A stretch of 64,000 bases of DNA from Medicago truncatula (lineage: Eukaryota; Streptophyta; Magnoliopsida; Fabales; Fabaceae), in the NCBI RefSeq assembly GCF_003473485.1, contig NC_053046.1, positions 3,420,001 to 3,484,000 on the forward strand, read 5' to 3'. Within the stretch, counting starts at the first letter, position 1, and each line of letters starts with the position of its first letter. Position numbers and translations under genes: made by a program. The notes beneath the pieces are model-generated. The model did not search any database, was not told the origin of the DNA, and saw nothing but the letters and a program-made list of their open reading frames with translations. Shown in pieces: positions 1 to 12,700 of this stretch.

Positions 1-122
1 TGATAGTGTAATAGTATCAATTTTTCCTAATTCAATGTACTAATATGAAGTTTAGGACCTTAGGTGTACTTTGTTAATCATATGTTGTTTCTGTGTGATT
101 CTTTCAATAATGCAAATTGAAG

Positions 123-654
123 TTCACGGTAGATATGAAATTCGAACTTTATCTGGCTCATTCATGCCAAAGGAAAAGTGCGGAAGGCGAAGTATATCTG
201 GTGGCATGAGTGTTTCTTTGGTGGATCTACATGGACATGTTGTTGGCGGTCGCGTAGCTGGTCCATTGGTGGCTGCAAGTCCTGTAAATGTAAGTACCTG
301 GGTAGGGAATATGTCTTTTTCACAAACTAAAGTCTAGCAGGATGCTTATGTAGTTAACTAGTTATACTTATTTATCTTGGATAAGTAAAGTTGATGATTT
401 AGTAACATTATCTGTATCCTGTTAAGGAAATGGCCACTATATAACAAATTTATGCAATTCTGGTGATTTGTGGTAATTAGTACTAAGTGACAAGTTTATG
501 CAATTATCATCACTCTTTCCAATGGATTGATATGTATCAGGTAGTGGTAGGCAGTTTTCTGCCAAGTGAACATGAGCAGAAGCTAAAAACACAGAATAAT
601 GAGGTAATTTCAACTCCAGCTGCTCCCATGTCTACTGCTGGTCCAAATACCTAA
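123..654 (+). CDS. AHL AT-hook protein, 3' part (partial gene)
   Basis: These are the last two exons of an AHL (AT-hook motif nuclear-localised) gene; AHL proteins bind AT-rich minor-groove DNA and assemble through their PPC domain. The exons are about 123-289 and 541-654 (stop TAA 652-654), with donor GTAAGT at 290 and an acceptor CAG ending at 540. The first exon encodes the second half of a PPC domain: GRYEIRTLSGSFMP, then SLVDLHGHVVGGRVAGPLVA. The second begins VVVGSFLPSEHEQK, the usual end of the domain, and finishes with a short S/T/P/N tail. The AT-hook and the start of PPC lie off the left edge. The 5' border at 123 follows an AG but its phase cannot be checked. The second AHL gene at 6790-13260 lies on the other strand, about 6 kb away. 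Family assignment is strong; the subtype is not determined. Confidence 0.85.
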
Positions 655-1661
655 CAGCCTATCTTCATCTTGCTTCAACTGAGAGGATTGGTAGGCAATC
701 CTAGCTGTGGAGGATACTGGGAGTAACTCAACTTACAATAATGTATCATTTTATGGAAGATGATGTATATAGCCTATAGGACTTCATCTAATTTGTGCAT
801 TTCTAGACCATGTTGTAATGAGACTCCCATTTTTTTTTGTCTGTTGCAAGTTTACTAGAATGAGCTTGTTTTGAGTTTTTCCTTTTACATTTGAATTAGC
901 TTATGAACAGCTTATTTAGGCTTATGTAAGTGCCTTGGTGGTCTTTAAAGAAACTGTAAATGACATGCCCATAAACAGTTTTTAGCTTATTTTGACACTT
1001 TTTATGATAGCTTATGAAAATACTCTCTCTGCTTCTTTTTGCTTATGACTTTAGTAGAAAAACTTTGTTTCTTGTTATGAAGATTATGAATACTTGTGGA
1101 TGTTCACTTTGTCTATCTCTATACTTTCACATTCCACAATTCTCATAAGTAAAAGGTATTAATATTTGATATTAGCGGAATGCAATTCGACTTATGTTAG
1201 GATACTCATATGCTCCTTGAAATAGTCCACCGTTATATGGTAGATCCTTTTCGTAGGAATAAATAAACCATAGATTTGCTGAAAAAGTAAAAACTACAAA
1301 ATTTTGTAAACAAATTCAATATGAATATTGAATACATTATCTTTTTGGTCCATAGGCACATATCGCCCAATAACACTATGCAAATAACCAAACTCCCTCA
1401 TCAGCCACCAGCACCTCCCTTTGATGCCTTCACCCATATACACGAAGTCATAAGTTAGATAAGCATAAAATGCTTGCCGTATATAAAGATATCTTACTGT
1501 CCAACTATCAAAACAAGCTTGCAGTTGCAACTCACCCCAAAAATACAGTCAGTCATGTCACATACGCGAAGTAATGAACTGCTCTCTACCACAAAATTCT
1601 GGAAATTTACTGCAGTGGTCAATTTTAGAAAGCACTCCACAAAACAAGTAACCAACTGCAA
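655..1661. other. intergenic, convergent 3' ends
   Basis: This is about 1 kb between the stop codons of the AHL gene (+) and the cornichon gene (-). It must hold both 3' UTRs. I see no other coding sequence and no clear repeat. Confidence 0.6.
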
Positions 1662-3439
1662 TTACTCATTGTGATCCTCCAATGTTGTATAAATCATCCT
1701 ACAACAAAACAAATATTTTAAGAATAAAACCATATAGTTTAATTGAATTCATAACATTGACAGATAATTAGGCTTTCTCATACCAAAATACAGAGAAGAA
1801 AAGGGTTGAAACAAGATAGAAAAGTTTGACGAGCCGTTGCTTCTTTTCCCATGCGAGCATGTTGAATATCTCAGTAACATCGATTAAATGCTTTTTTTGT
1901 CTGTACCTGATCACGGGAATAAAATATGCAATTAGCATGACCATTTTAAGCACATTCCCTTACATGAAGATATCAAAGCATCATAATTACAACAACAACA
2001 ACAACCAGAAAAGAAACAATTCATCTCCACAAATCCTCTAACTGGAACACCTATCATAGGGTGGTTGCAAGAGATTGAAAGAACACTGATTTGACTATGT
2101 CGATTAGAAGCTAATCCCGAACTTTTTAATAGGTTTCAAGTTGTTAGACTAAACACAATACTGACAGTGTGTATAAGTGCATTCTTATACATTATCACAA
2201 TTTAGGATTTTTCTATACTCAAACGATCTTAGGTAGGAGGGATCCCGACTCCCGAATTTAACAACCATGCTTGTCGCAGCCTTCCTTAAACCACCCTCTG
2301 CAAGAAAACATAACTATTACCCAATTTCAGTTGTTAATTGTTATGACAGATAATTGGCCTTGTTATATTGCCGCGACCAAACAGCAGCTCAGAGGAAAAC
2401 ACTACATTCACCTAGCATCACCAATACCTGCATGCTATCCCTTCCCAAACCAGCCATGATCCACAAAACTGGACTTGCCCACCAACAAACTCAAAGTAAT
2501 CAATTTCCATAACAAAACTCGACTCGCCCACCATTTTGTCTCTATCCCCCACTCGAAAAACTACCCCCTCTAACTTATCCAATAAAAGAAATGTAGTTTT
2601 ACTACAACTCGACAAATGCTAAAACCAAATGCTATCAAATTGAGCTAACTTATGTCATTATTTTTTGGGTTAAATAAGTTTTTAGTCCCTATAAATATAT
2701 CAAATTTCATTTTTAGTCCTCATAAACAAAAGTGAGTCCCTTTAAAAAAATTAGCATGAAGTTTCAGTCCTTGCTAAATTCAAATTTGTTTAATTATCCT
2801 TAAACTTTTGAATTATAAGTGATTTATTTCAAACATGTTTAGAACATTATAACAAAAATTCTCTTTAAAAAATGAGCTCAAAATATGATTTTTAGGTCTA
2901 GATTTTTATTAATTTTATGAAGCTTTTGAAAGTTTAAAAAAATCTTCTTTTTTTTTTTCTGCAAAAAGAAAATTTAAAAGTTTAAGCATAATTAGACAAT
3001 ATCGCTGTAAATCTCAAGCAATAGTTTAACAGACAAACTATAATACAAAAGCAGTTAAATATTTCTCCTTTATAACATTTTGTGCACAATAGAAATAAAA
3101 ACTTACAATCTGAAATTGAAGTATAGATAAGGAAGACAGAAGAAAGACATGATCCAATGGCCAGTAATGAGATAGAAGACGGTAAGAATAGCTTGAGTAT
3201 AAAATTCAGGTAACATCACCGAATTTATTCGTTTTGAGAAATCATATGGATTTAGATAATCAAATTCTAGTTCTGCAAGGCACATTAACTGCAATGCAAC
3301 AAAATCGAAATTATAATAAGTCAATATTGAAAATTTGAAATGAAATGAAATTCATTGCAAAGCAGACCTGGTATGTGACGAGAACAAGTAACGCGATGAG
3401 GAGGAAGAAGGAGATGAGCCACCCAAAGAGATCGACCAT
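1662..3439 (-). CDS. cornichon family protein (ER cargo receptor)
   Basis: This is a complete cornichon-homologue gene. Cornichons are small membrane proteins that select cargo for COPII export from the ER. There are four exons on the minus strand: 3439-3368, 3288-3107, 1906-1784 and 1698-1662. All have GT-AG introns and together give 414 nt, or 137 residues, within the usual family length of about 135-150. The N-terminus MVDLFGWLISFFLLIALLVL is a first membrane segment. Next come LMCLAELEFDYLNPYD and INSVMLPEF, both classic cornichon motifs, then a second membrane stretch (ILTVFYLITGHWIMSFFCLP). Exon 3 has HLIDVTEIFNMLAWEKKQR followed by the last membrane segment. The protein ends MIYTTLEDHNE. 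The start is the first in-frame ATG and fits family alignment. Intron 2 (1907-3106) carries a transposon fragment. Confidence 0.93.
2668..2998. repeat. fragment of gggttaaat-type (Mutator-like) MITE
   Basis: It begins gggttaaataagtttttag followed by a 'tccctataaatat' block, the terminal sequence of a family seen repeatedly in this window (also near 3702-4193, 4330-4749 and 60541-60822). No matching opposite end is visible before cornichon exon 2, so this is a truncated copy inside intron 2. Confidence 0.5.
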
Positions 3440-3440
3440 G

Positions 3441-3469
3441 CTCCCTCCCTCTCTCTCTCTCTCTCTCCC
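3441..3469. repeat. CT/GA microsatellite in cornichon 5' leader
   Basis: A run of CT repeats (GA on the mRNA strand) sits directly upstream of the cornichon start codon at 3439, within its presumed 5' UTR. Confidence 0.8.
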
Positions 3470-3629
3470 AAATTCACAATCACGACAGTAACTACGTACA
3501 CCACGTGCGACCACAACTTTGCTCTACAAATCAACGCAACACCACTAACTGTTTTTTTTTTCCTTCTTTCTTAAACAATTTTTTTTTTAAATTAATCAAA
3601 ATTATTTGTAAGTAAGATCTAAGAGACTA

Positions 3630-4347
3630 AGACCATCCCTAAATGGGTCTTTCATTTTTAAGACAGGTATCTATTGCCATCTCCATCATGGAAAAATAAT
3701 TGGTTAAATAGGTTTTTAATCCTTAAATATTGCGTCTCTACGAAGAATAGTTCATATATTTCATTAAATGTTTTTAAAATCCTTATATTTTATCTCTGTT
3801 ATCAAAATTAATATCTGATGTTAATTCTTTCACAGAATGTTGATGTGGCAGTTAGTAAGTCTCAATTATTTCAAACTTAAATATGTTTTCAGTCCCTACA
3901 TTTTGCGTGACTTTAAAGAATAATCTTTATATTTTAGGGATTTTAAAAACATTTATTGAAATGTAAGGACTATTTTTAAAAGTCACGCAAAATGTCGGAA
4001 CGAAAAACATATTTAACCTTAAAATATTTGGAACCCCTAGTAACTGTCACATCAACATTCCGTTAGAAAATTAATATCAGGGACTAATTTTGATAACAGA
4101 GATAAAATGTGAGAATTTTAAAAATATTTAATAAAATATTGGAACTATTCTTCAAAAAGGCGCAAAATATAAAACTAAAAACATATTTAACCCAAAAATA
4201 ATTTATGGTATCTGATGAGCACAGGGTCTTAAATAGGTAACCTCTCTTGCGTAGGTTCCATCCATTTTAAAGATTAAAATATAATTATTAACAAAAATCA
4301 GATACCATAAATTACGAACCTATTTAAGATTTTTGTGCACAGGGTCT
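3630..4347. repeat. MITE-like host element interrupted by an inner MITE
   Basis: The left part (taagaccatccctaaatggg) and the right part (4201-4347, with inverted blocks tatggtatctga / tcagataccata and two 'cacagggtct' blocks) look like one small inverted-repeat element. It is split by the inner MITE at 3702-4193. The outer borders are uncertain. The leading taa|gaccat resembles the end of the Harbinger-like element at 51936. Confidence 0.4.
3702..4193. mobile_element. Mutator-like MITE (foldback), 10-bp target duplication
   Basis: This is a 492-bp palindromic element starting ggttaaatagg and ending atatttaaccc. It is flanked by an exact 10-bp direct repeat, aaaaataatt, at 3692-3701 and 4194-4203. 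The arms (about 3702-3870 and 4030-4193) are imperfect inverted copies. The middle (about 3872-4021) is a second, smaller inverted repeat with the same kind of end sequence. The 9-10-bp duplication and long inverted ends fit the Mutator group. There is no coding capacity. Confidence 0.8.
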
Positions 4348-4749
4348 CAAAAATTATGGGAAATTTTTGTGCAAAAAATTGTTCAAAATGTTAAAAGTTT
4401 AAGCATAATTAAACAAATTTAGATTTAGTATGGACTAAAATTGAGTGCATAATTTTTTTATATGGACTAAAAGCACTATTAAAATTAAGTAAGGACTAAA
4501 CTTAAAAGGTCCCAATTTTATAGGGACCAAAAACATATGATGTCATTTACCACATGGCAGCCATGTCACTTGAAATGTCCATGTGGCATGTCTTGGTCAG
4601 CATTCCTTTAGCCTAGTCAACACAGTTTGACGGTAAGGACCAAACTTACAAACGGAAAAAAACGTTGGGATGAAAAATTTAATAAAATTTTAGTAGGGAC
4701 CAATGTTGAAAGCTCGCTTATTTGTAGGGACCTTAAACATAATTAACCC
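4330..4749. repeat. gggttaaat-type element, right end fragment
   Basis: It contains repeated 'aggactaaa' and 'tagggacc' phrases and ends aaacataattaaccc near 4749, the reverse complement of the family's left end. The left border is not defined. It shares the 'gtttaagcataatta' block with the fragment at 2668-2998. Confidence 0.45.
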
Positions 4750-5389
4750 TGAAGAAAAAAAAAAACAACACAAAAACAAGGCAATAAACGCAAGAAGCCA
4801 AACACAAACCAGGAAAACAACTACAACGACAACACCATAAAAGAAAAATATATAAATTCCTCAACACCTCAGGCCACCTCCTCAAGCAGAGAAAACCATA
4901 CCATAAAAGACCAGAGCCATCGACAACACCTGAAGGATAGTCGAGGACCAACACAAACCCCGAAGTCACAACGCCAACACCACAAACCTCTACTGATAGT
5001 TTGAAGTTCGTTTAAGAGGTAAGTAAAGTCTGGTCAACAACTGTTCCATTCAGGAATCAAACTCAGATCCTCGTGAAAAAATCGCCTTTTGATAGAGCTC
5101 GTCAGTCACTTGAGTTCAATTGTTTGATTTAATTGTATTCTTTTTTTAACAAAAGGAACTTTATCATAATGTGTTAAAGTTGTATTGAATACAATCCTAT
5201 TTAAAAGAGGTATTTGAGTCAATAAAAACTGATGTGTTTAAACTAAATTTGATATACTCGTAAAGAAATATTGGTAACAGTACCCAATGTTGTAAAATTT
5301 AAATAAGTAAACTATATAAAGGTACAATATTATTAAATACTCTTTGACTATCAAGATTTTGGGAAATAATGTGAATTTTAAGTTGCTTG
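4750..5389. other. non-coding spacer
   Basis: AT-rich spacer. The first 250 bp is A/C-rich, and 5030-5110 has a weak tRNA-like look (ggaatcaaactcagatcctc). Nothing firm can be called. Confidence 0.4.
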
Positions 5390-6500
5390 AGAACTACCTT
5401 CAAAGGAGATGAACAAAGAATGGAAGTATCTCAATGGTTGATGGCTACTTTCTTGTCTGTTTTAACCAAGAAAAGGATTAATAACACGCGCTGTTCAAAG
5501 GGACGTGGAGGATTTTTTTTTTGACACTATATAATGGTCCAACAATGGCGTCACATGTTTCTTCAAACTACCAACATTATGAAAAATATTTTGGTACAAA
5601 TTTGTATACCACGTGTCTCCACAAATCTTTATAGCATAGAATTCCTTACTCGTATTAGAATAACCCTCGAGATGATGCTAATTAAGGTTGATTTTCTTAC
5701 ATCAATCCATCCACTCACGATGACAATTCACACAGATTTGTATTGAAATCGGTCTAGAAAAACCACTAGTGGCATATATTGTCATTAGAGGCTAAAAGTT
5801 TCTATTGGAATATGAAGACATCCATCAAATTTGTTTCCATTGTAGATATTATGGCCACAAGATGGAAAGTAGTAGTGAGTTTCTAGGATATCATAGGAGA
5901 AGGTATGATGAATATCAAGGTGGTACGGCAGCAGTACAGTCTGCAAAAGAAGGTCAATCAGGTAGGTAGGGTTGGGGTCGCATAAAAGAATTTTGTTGAT
6001 ACTGCATTGATTATTGAGAAATCCATGCCCCAAAATTCGGAGAACAATGCTTATGGTCTCTGGATGTTTGCCAAACGAAAGTCACATGAGAAAATTCCAA
6101 ATATAGTTACCATACAACATAACGGATGAGAGAAAAAAGATTAGATCGTAGGCAGTCATTGTGATACAATTCCTAACTCTAAGGGGTACACTTAATAACG
6201 ATGACAATACAATAATTTCACCAAATAAGGAAACAATTCATAGGAAAACATCAAATAGTAGTTTTTATACCTAAAAATAATTACCCTATCCACCGAATTC
6301 GACAAATAGGCAATTGAAAAATTAGGCGAGAAAGCCCTTCAGTCGAGTGAAGCATAGGCGATGCTAGAGCATGCGAGTAGGGAAGCTGATTCTTTTTCAA
6401 AGCCACTAATTCATATTATTGTTGCTTAGGTAATCTCTCTACGCACAGCAATAATAAAGGAAACATGGATGAAAGTGGCCAATTTCGGGATACAAATGTG
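5390..6500 (+). pseudogene. decayed LINE (plant L1) ORF1: DUF4283 plus zinc knuckle
   Basis: This is a relic of a plant L1-type LINE ORF1, the RNA-binding protein of the element. Reading across the broken frames gives DUF4283-like segments in the right order: DGYFLVCFNQEKD near 5440, MVQQWRHMFLQTTN at 5534, VDFLTSIHP near 5690 and IEIGLEKPLVAYIVIRG near 5745. Next comes EYEDIHQICFHCRYYGHK at about 5810-5865, the CX2CX4HX4C knuckle that follows DUF4283 in this family, with its last cysteine not conserved. Many stops and frame changes break it, so it is not functional. The downstream part to about 6500 reads as the low-complexity tail of ORF1. No ORF2 follows here. It lies between cornichon and the AHL gene. 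Confidence 0.75.
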
Positions 6501-6789
6501 AAAATATGCAATTTAAATGAGAGGGTGCATAACTCATATTTCGAGCATACTTAAAAACGCATCTAAAATGACAATAATCTCATTAACCAAAAGCGACCTG
6601 CGCTATCAATTTTTCATGAATGAGTTGAAAATCCAAGTAAATAGAAAATCAAAGAAAAACACACATAAAAGTTATAGAGAAACTCTCTTACAATTTGTCT
6701 CAATTATTAAAACCACCTTTTCAGCATTCAACCTGCAACCACCTTGCAAATGACTTTTGCACTAGCAAACCTAAAATCCCATCCTTTTA

Positions 6790-9700
6790 CTACTGAATTT
6801 GGCGAGCCAATGATTTCTGGTACATCGCCGTAGTAGGAAAAGGTTGACTAGCATTATTGTAGCTTCCAAGCCTCTGACTAAAAGGACTATTCTGATTGTC
6901 ACCAGAGGACTCATATGAAGGCCCTTGAAGGGTAGCACCGATTGGAGTCCCAGAAGCAGCAATTTGGGACGATGGCACTGAAGAAGGCCCAATTTTCAAG
7001 TTATTCGAGCTAGCCTTCTTAACATCCAAAGTAAAACTACCCACAGTGACCTGTAAATGATTTTTAATAAGTCATAAGTGATGTAAACAAAGTTTGATCA
7101 TTCATTTAAGCAAGAAAGACTATCAATTCCCAAGAACTTAAATTCACATTGTACATTAAAAAAATCAACATAAATTGTTTATCATTTGAAAACAATACCT
7201 TTACTGAAGATGCTGCAATAAGCTTATTAGCCACCACACCTCCCAAAGGGCGTAAATCAGGACCCACCAGAGACACCTTAAAGTTACCCATTCTTTTACA
7301 ACCACTATTGTTGTCACATACTTCTAACATGCCTGATAGGGATACAAGCTCAAATCGACCCTGGGATAAAAAAATACATCACAGTAAGAAAATTAAACTA
7401 AAACACAAGTAGTTATATAAATCAACTATCAGAATAACATAATGACATTTTCGCACGTACACGATGAAAAATTAAACAAAAAAAAACTAACAATGTTTCT
7501 TTCTTCATAGACAAATCCCACTACTGTAAGTTTTAACTTTAACTTTCAAATAACCATAAGCGACATTGATATTATTAAAGATAACACAAAACACGGCATG
7601 TGACACAATCCTCTAAATATAGCTGTGAATATGAAAATAGATATGCCTAAATTGTGCCAATAATGATTTGAAAATGTATGATCCCACCATTGTTGTCAAA
7701 GTTGGGATCCTGCTTAAGATCATGAGGGGGTAAAAGATCATAATTTAGATAATCGTAAAATTATACCTATATTATAAAATCATACCCACACACACACAAA
7801 CACACATGAAAAATAACATAAACAGGAAAATGAAACTTAAATTATGACATTATACCAACTTAAAGTTGTGTACTTTTAGGTATCATGGTTAAAATTGGAT
7901 TGTGCAAAACACATGGATTGTTTTATGTACTCTCTTTGTAACAAAGTACGTATAAACATAAGTGAACAAACAAAAATCAAATGTATTTAGTCTAAAAACA
8001 CTTAATTTTTTGGATCCCTTTTACTTTTATTTTATCACATGGGGAGTATAGTGAATATTAAAAATTGAACAAAGATAGTAGAATCAAAGAGAACAAAACG
8101 AAACAAGCAAACTTCTTTTCCTTTTCTACGTGTGACAGTGTTGTCAAATTGCCCTTGTGGCATGCAGATTATGTGTGCGTCTCCATAGACCACAATGCCA
8201 ATTATACGCACCATGTTTCTTCCATCGACTGCTTTAATGGATAGTCGCCATAATATGAAAAGGACAACATTGTCCCATGCCAAATGCTAGCTTAAGAATT
8301 TATGCGCATGAAATAAACACATCTTACATCAGATTCCATATCTCTTCCAATTAATATAATACAAACATATATTTTTCATTATTGGATACTTAGTTATTGA
8401 ATGGATACTAATAAAAGGATGGAAAATGTACAACCTCATAAGTAACAATGACTCCTGATTGTTGAAAGGAGGCAATGCCAACTAAACCCTGAGCTGAAAG
8501 AATGCATATCTCTGTGTTAGGTCCTCCTTGACAACAGCTTGCAAGTTTTGCAACAATATTCTATAGACAAAACAAGATAAACATTTTATTAGGTAAAAAG
8601 AAAAGTAGATTAAATAAAAATCTAGGAAATACAAACATTGGGGAGGCATAAAACCGGACCAAGGAAATCAAACAAAATTGTAGGTTGATCTAAACACGCA
8701 ATACAAACATACAAAGCAACACAAGTGGGACTAACCCTAGTCAATCCTAACAAACGAGCACCCATCACGAGCACAATCTAGCTAACCCTACATACGGGTG
8801 CGAAACCATGTTGTAAAAAAAGATGATGTGTAAATATCTGCAGCATCAACCAGAGTTCAAAAAGCCAGCGAATGATTTGACTATGAACACGAAAATAGAT
8901 ACACATATTACAACTCCTTTCTAGGAACAACAACAAGCAATAAGCCCCTTCGAGCCAAACAATGACTAAAATCAATCGCCAATAGGGTAATGAATCCAGG
9001 CACCAACCATTTACTATGAGAACAAACATCAAACTCATGACCTTTTATGGCTTACCATTCCTGATCCAATCATGAAGAACTTAAGCGGATATCAAGAAAC
9101 AAGCATTTTTCTAGGGATGAATCCAACACGACATTCACACACCAGATTTGAAACAAGCATTTTTTAAGTTTTCAAGACTAAACCATGTTAAGAACATTGA
9201 TGAGTGAACTACGCTAGTGGCCAACCCAGAACAATCCATACCAATTAGTTTGTCACATGAAACCATACCCAGAAAGCTACCGTGACAAACAAATTAACAT
9301 AAATTAGCATAGGATCTAAGGAACTCAAAACAATAGGCCACAAGTTGTGAGATGCCATTATTGACAACCTCAGATCCGGAACCCAAACTCCGATCATGAA
9401 GCAGGCGAATGGCAAAACAAAAAGAAACCCTTCGACGCAAAGGAGGCAGCATAATCGAAAATTGGGACATACAAATCACAAAGCGGAAAACACGACCACA
9501 AATGCAAACAACAACAAAAGATCTCTAACGAACCATAATCCACAAGCATGACCCACTGATAAGTGCTAGGAAGTGTTAAATTCTTAATGTATGTAAGCAC
9601 TTTTAGTTACTTGTTTTACAAGTTAATTGAGGAAAAGTTATGAAATAGTAAGAAAATGTCTCATTGTGTTTTTTATATCTTACTTAACCCATTTTGTGCA

Positions 9701-12700
9701 GAAAAGAAGTGATCAAGACTTGAACAAATGAAAGAAACACAAAAAGGAGCAAAAACAAGCAATCTGTCGCCATGGCCACAACCTGTCGCCATAGCGGAAA
9801 ACGACAAAACAGAACCTATTTCTTTCTGCCTAAATGTCTCAATGGCGAAAAATGTCCTACTCGACAAGAAAAGGCGGTTTGGGGTAAGTGATGATGTGGC
9901 AGAAACCCACTGGCAAAGAAAGTTGATGTCGCCGTGCGACAAATGTCCTGCCGGGCCAAAATGTCAAATTGTGCAGAAAGTATAAAAGCCCATTTCATTC
10001 ATTTCAGACAGGATGCTATTACATTTATAGAGAGAATATGGCGAAATTCTTCTGTTTTCATAGAGCAAGGGTGTTTGAGTGTGGATTCATCAAGATTCTT
10101 GGAGAAATCAAGTTCTTGCCATGGATCTTCATCTTTCTTTCCACTTTTGTAATGTTCTCATGACAATGATGAACTAAATCTCCTTAGTTGGGATTAGAGG
10201 TACTTGATTAAGTTGATAATGTAAACTTTTGATCTTTCAATATATGATTCTAGCAATTTACATGATATTGAAGTTATTCTTGCAATTCATTTCCTATCTT
10301 TGATTTAATTGTTATTGAAAAGTACTTTTGAATCTATGTTTAAAATATTCATCTATCAAAACAATGGTTCTAGACATGGAATCAATGTTTTGGTAATCAC
10401 ACAAAGTATCAGGACTTAAAGCTTTCGGATCGTTTAATAGATGGAGAAATCGTCGATTAAACGATACGATCGGCTATTGGATTGTTTAATAGTTTGGGAA
10501 ATCAACGATTGAACAATACAATTGATTTCACAAGATTATTTGGACACGAATAATCTTGTTGAGCGATACATGATAATATCGGTAAAACGCTAGAGTCCAT
10601 ATATGTGATTATTAGGTTATGTTTGACGCTTAACCAAGGAACTCTAATTCCAACGTTTTTACGCCTTATTACTCTCCGTTTTTATCTTCGCAATTTAGTT
10701 TCCATCGTTTTAAACAAACAACCAATCAAACTATAGCTTAGAATGATATCGATTGCTGAATGGCTTAGAATATCGCACCAGTCCATGTGGAGACGATGAC
10801 AAAAATACTTACTTTTGATACTACATCACCCACCGACCAGAGAAAATTGGAACCTGAACAAACCAACATAACCTTTGCAAACCCATACGAACGACGACGA
10901 GCATAAGAACAACATTGATGGAAATAGGTTAAGAGAGCGTTTGAATGGACGACCGTCGAAATGGAAGGAATAAAAGCAACCGCAATAGGATGACACAGTG
11001 GTGCAAAAGACGGTATAGTCGCACCACAACCCAATGAGGCTATATCCTGAACTAGATATTTGGATTTTAGGGTAGATAAGTACAATGGAGGATGAAGGTT
11101 AGAGAGAGGCTAGATAAATATTTGGTTTAGAGAGTTATACAAAGTAGTATGATTCTAAAATGCTTGATTTAACATGAAGGAGTATTGAGAGATATATGTT
11201 TAATTTAGCTCAAACTAGTCCAAAAAAACCTAGTTGAAATAGACCCTTTCAGGTTTTTGAGACCGAAACATGCCAAGAACGCGAGTGTGGCGGCGATTCA
11301 AACACACCAACGACCAACCCATAACAATCCACACCAATCAATATGACGCATGAAGCCATAACCAGAAAGCTAACACAATGAACAATTTAAGACTAATTAG
11401 AAGTGAATCTCAGCAAATTGAAACAAAATGCCACATATCGTGAACCACCATAGATGAAGACATCTGATATGGAAACCAAACTTTGATCATGAAGCAGACA
11501 AAGGGCAAAATAGACCCAAACCGTCCAGTACATATGAGGCAACAACCGAAAATTGGGACCTCAAAATCAAGAATCAGAATGGCCACCATAACCATGAATA
11601 GAAACCAAAGATCTCCAAAGAACGATAATCCATAAATGCGGGTCTCCAACGGCAACAAACATAAGAATGACGACACCAAAAATAGGTTGAAAGAGTGTTG
11701 GAGTAAAATATCGTCAAAAGGGAAATGATTAAAACAATCCAAATATGGTGAGACAGTTATGCAGAGGATGAATATTGTCGCGCCACAACCCAATGAGGCT
11801 ACATCTTGAATCGGAAATTCAGATTTGGGGGTAGAGATGCGCAATGACATATTAAGGTTAAAGAGAGGTCAGAGAGATATTTGGTTTAGATAACTACACA
11901 AATTTGTCTCTCGATCCTAAAATGCTTACTTTAGCATGAAAGGGTCTTGAAAGATATTTGCTTAATTTAACACAAACCAATCTAGAATATTGATTTGAAA
12001 CAGACCCTTTCAAGTTTTTGAGATCGAACTAGGTCAAGAACATTGGTGGAGCAGCGGTTTAACCACACCAACGGTTAACCCAAAACAACCCACACTAATC
12101 AATCCACTACACGAAACCCCACCCAAATAGTTGCAATGACAAACGATTTAACGGAAACTAGTAGCAAATATCAGTGAATCAGAACAAGATGTCATAGATC
12201 ATGAGCCAACATAAACGATAACCTATGATCTGGAAACAAAAATCTAATCATGAAGCGGATCAATGGAAAACATATCTAAACCCTGCGAGACAGAGGAGGC
12301 GACATAATAAAAAATCAAGACCTACAATCATGTACCAGAAATGTGAGCACAACTGTAAACAAAAACAAGATATCTTCAACGAACTAGAATCCAGGTTAAA
12401 ATGATTCTTAACAAAAAAGACTATAAAGCAAAATAAAGAAACCAAAATCTACATTAGCATTTCAACATATAAAGTAAAACATTTTTAACATCATCAAAGT
12501 CTACATTATCAATCAAATTTATGAAGTAATCAAATTTTTAAAATCGTGAATGATAATTACTTGTATATATGACATTTTAATATTGGAATAATAAATTATA
12601 AGATTAGTTGCATACCTCTCCATGGTTCACAGTGATCAAATGTGCAGAGAAATCAGTGCCATTATCTCCTGAGAAGATGAACAACTAGAATGAAAATTAA

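Noticed and set aside
9673-9998. Frames on both strands near 9.7-10.0 kb
   Set aside because: They fall inside the solo LTR and match no gene.
10765-11850. Minus-strand frames of 106 and 146 codons in the AHL intron
   Set aside because: They share a short phrase (ASLGCGATI) only because they lie in copies of the same tandem repeat; the frames are not conserved over the unit.
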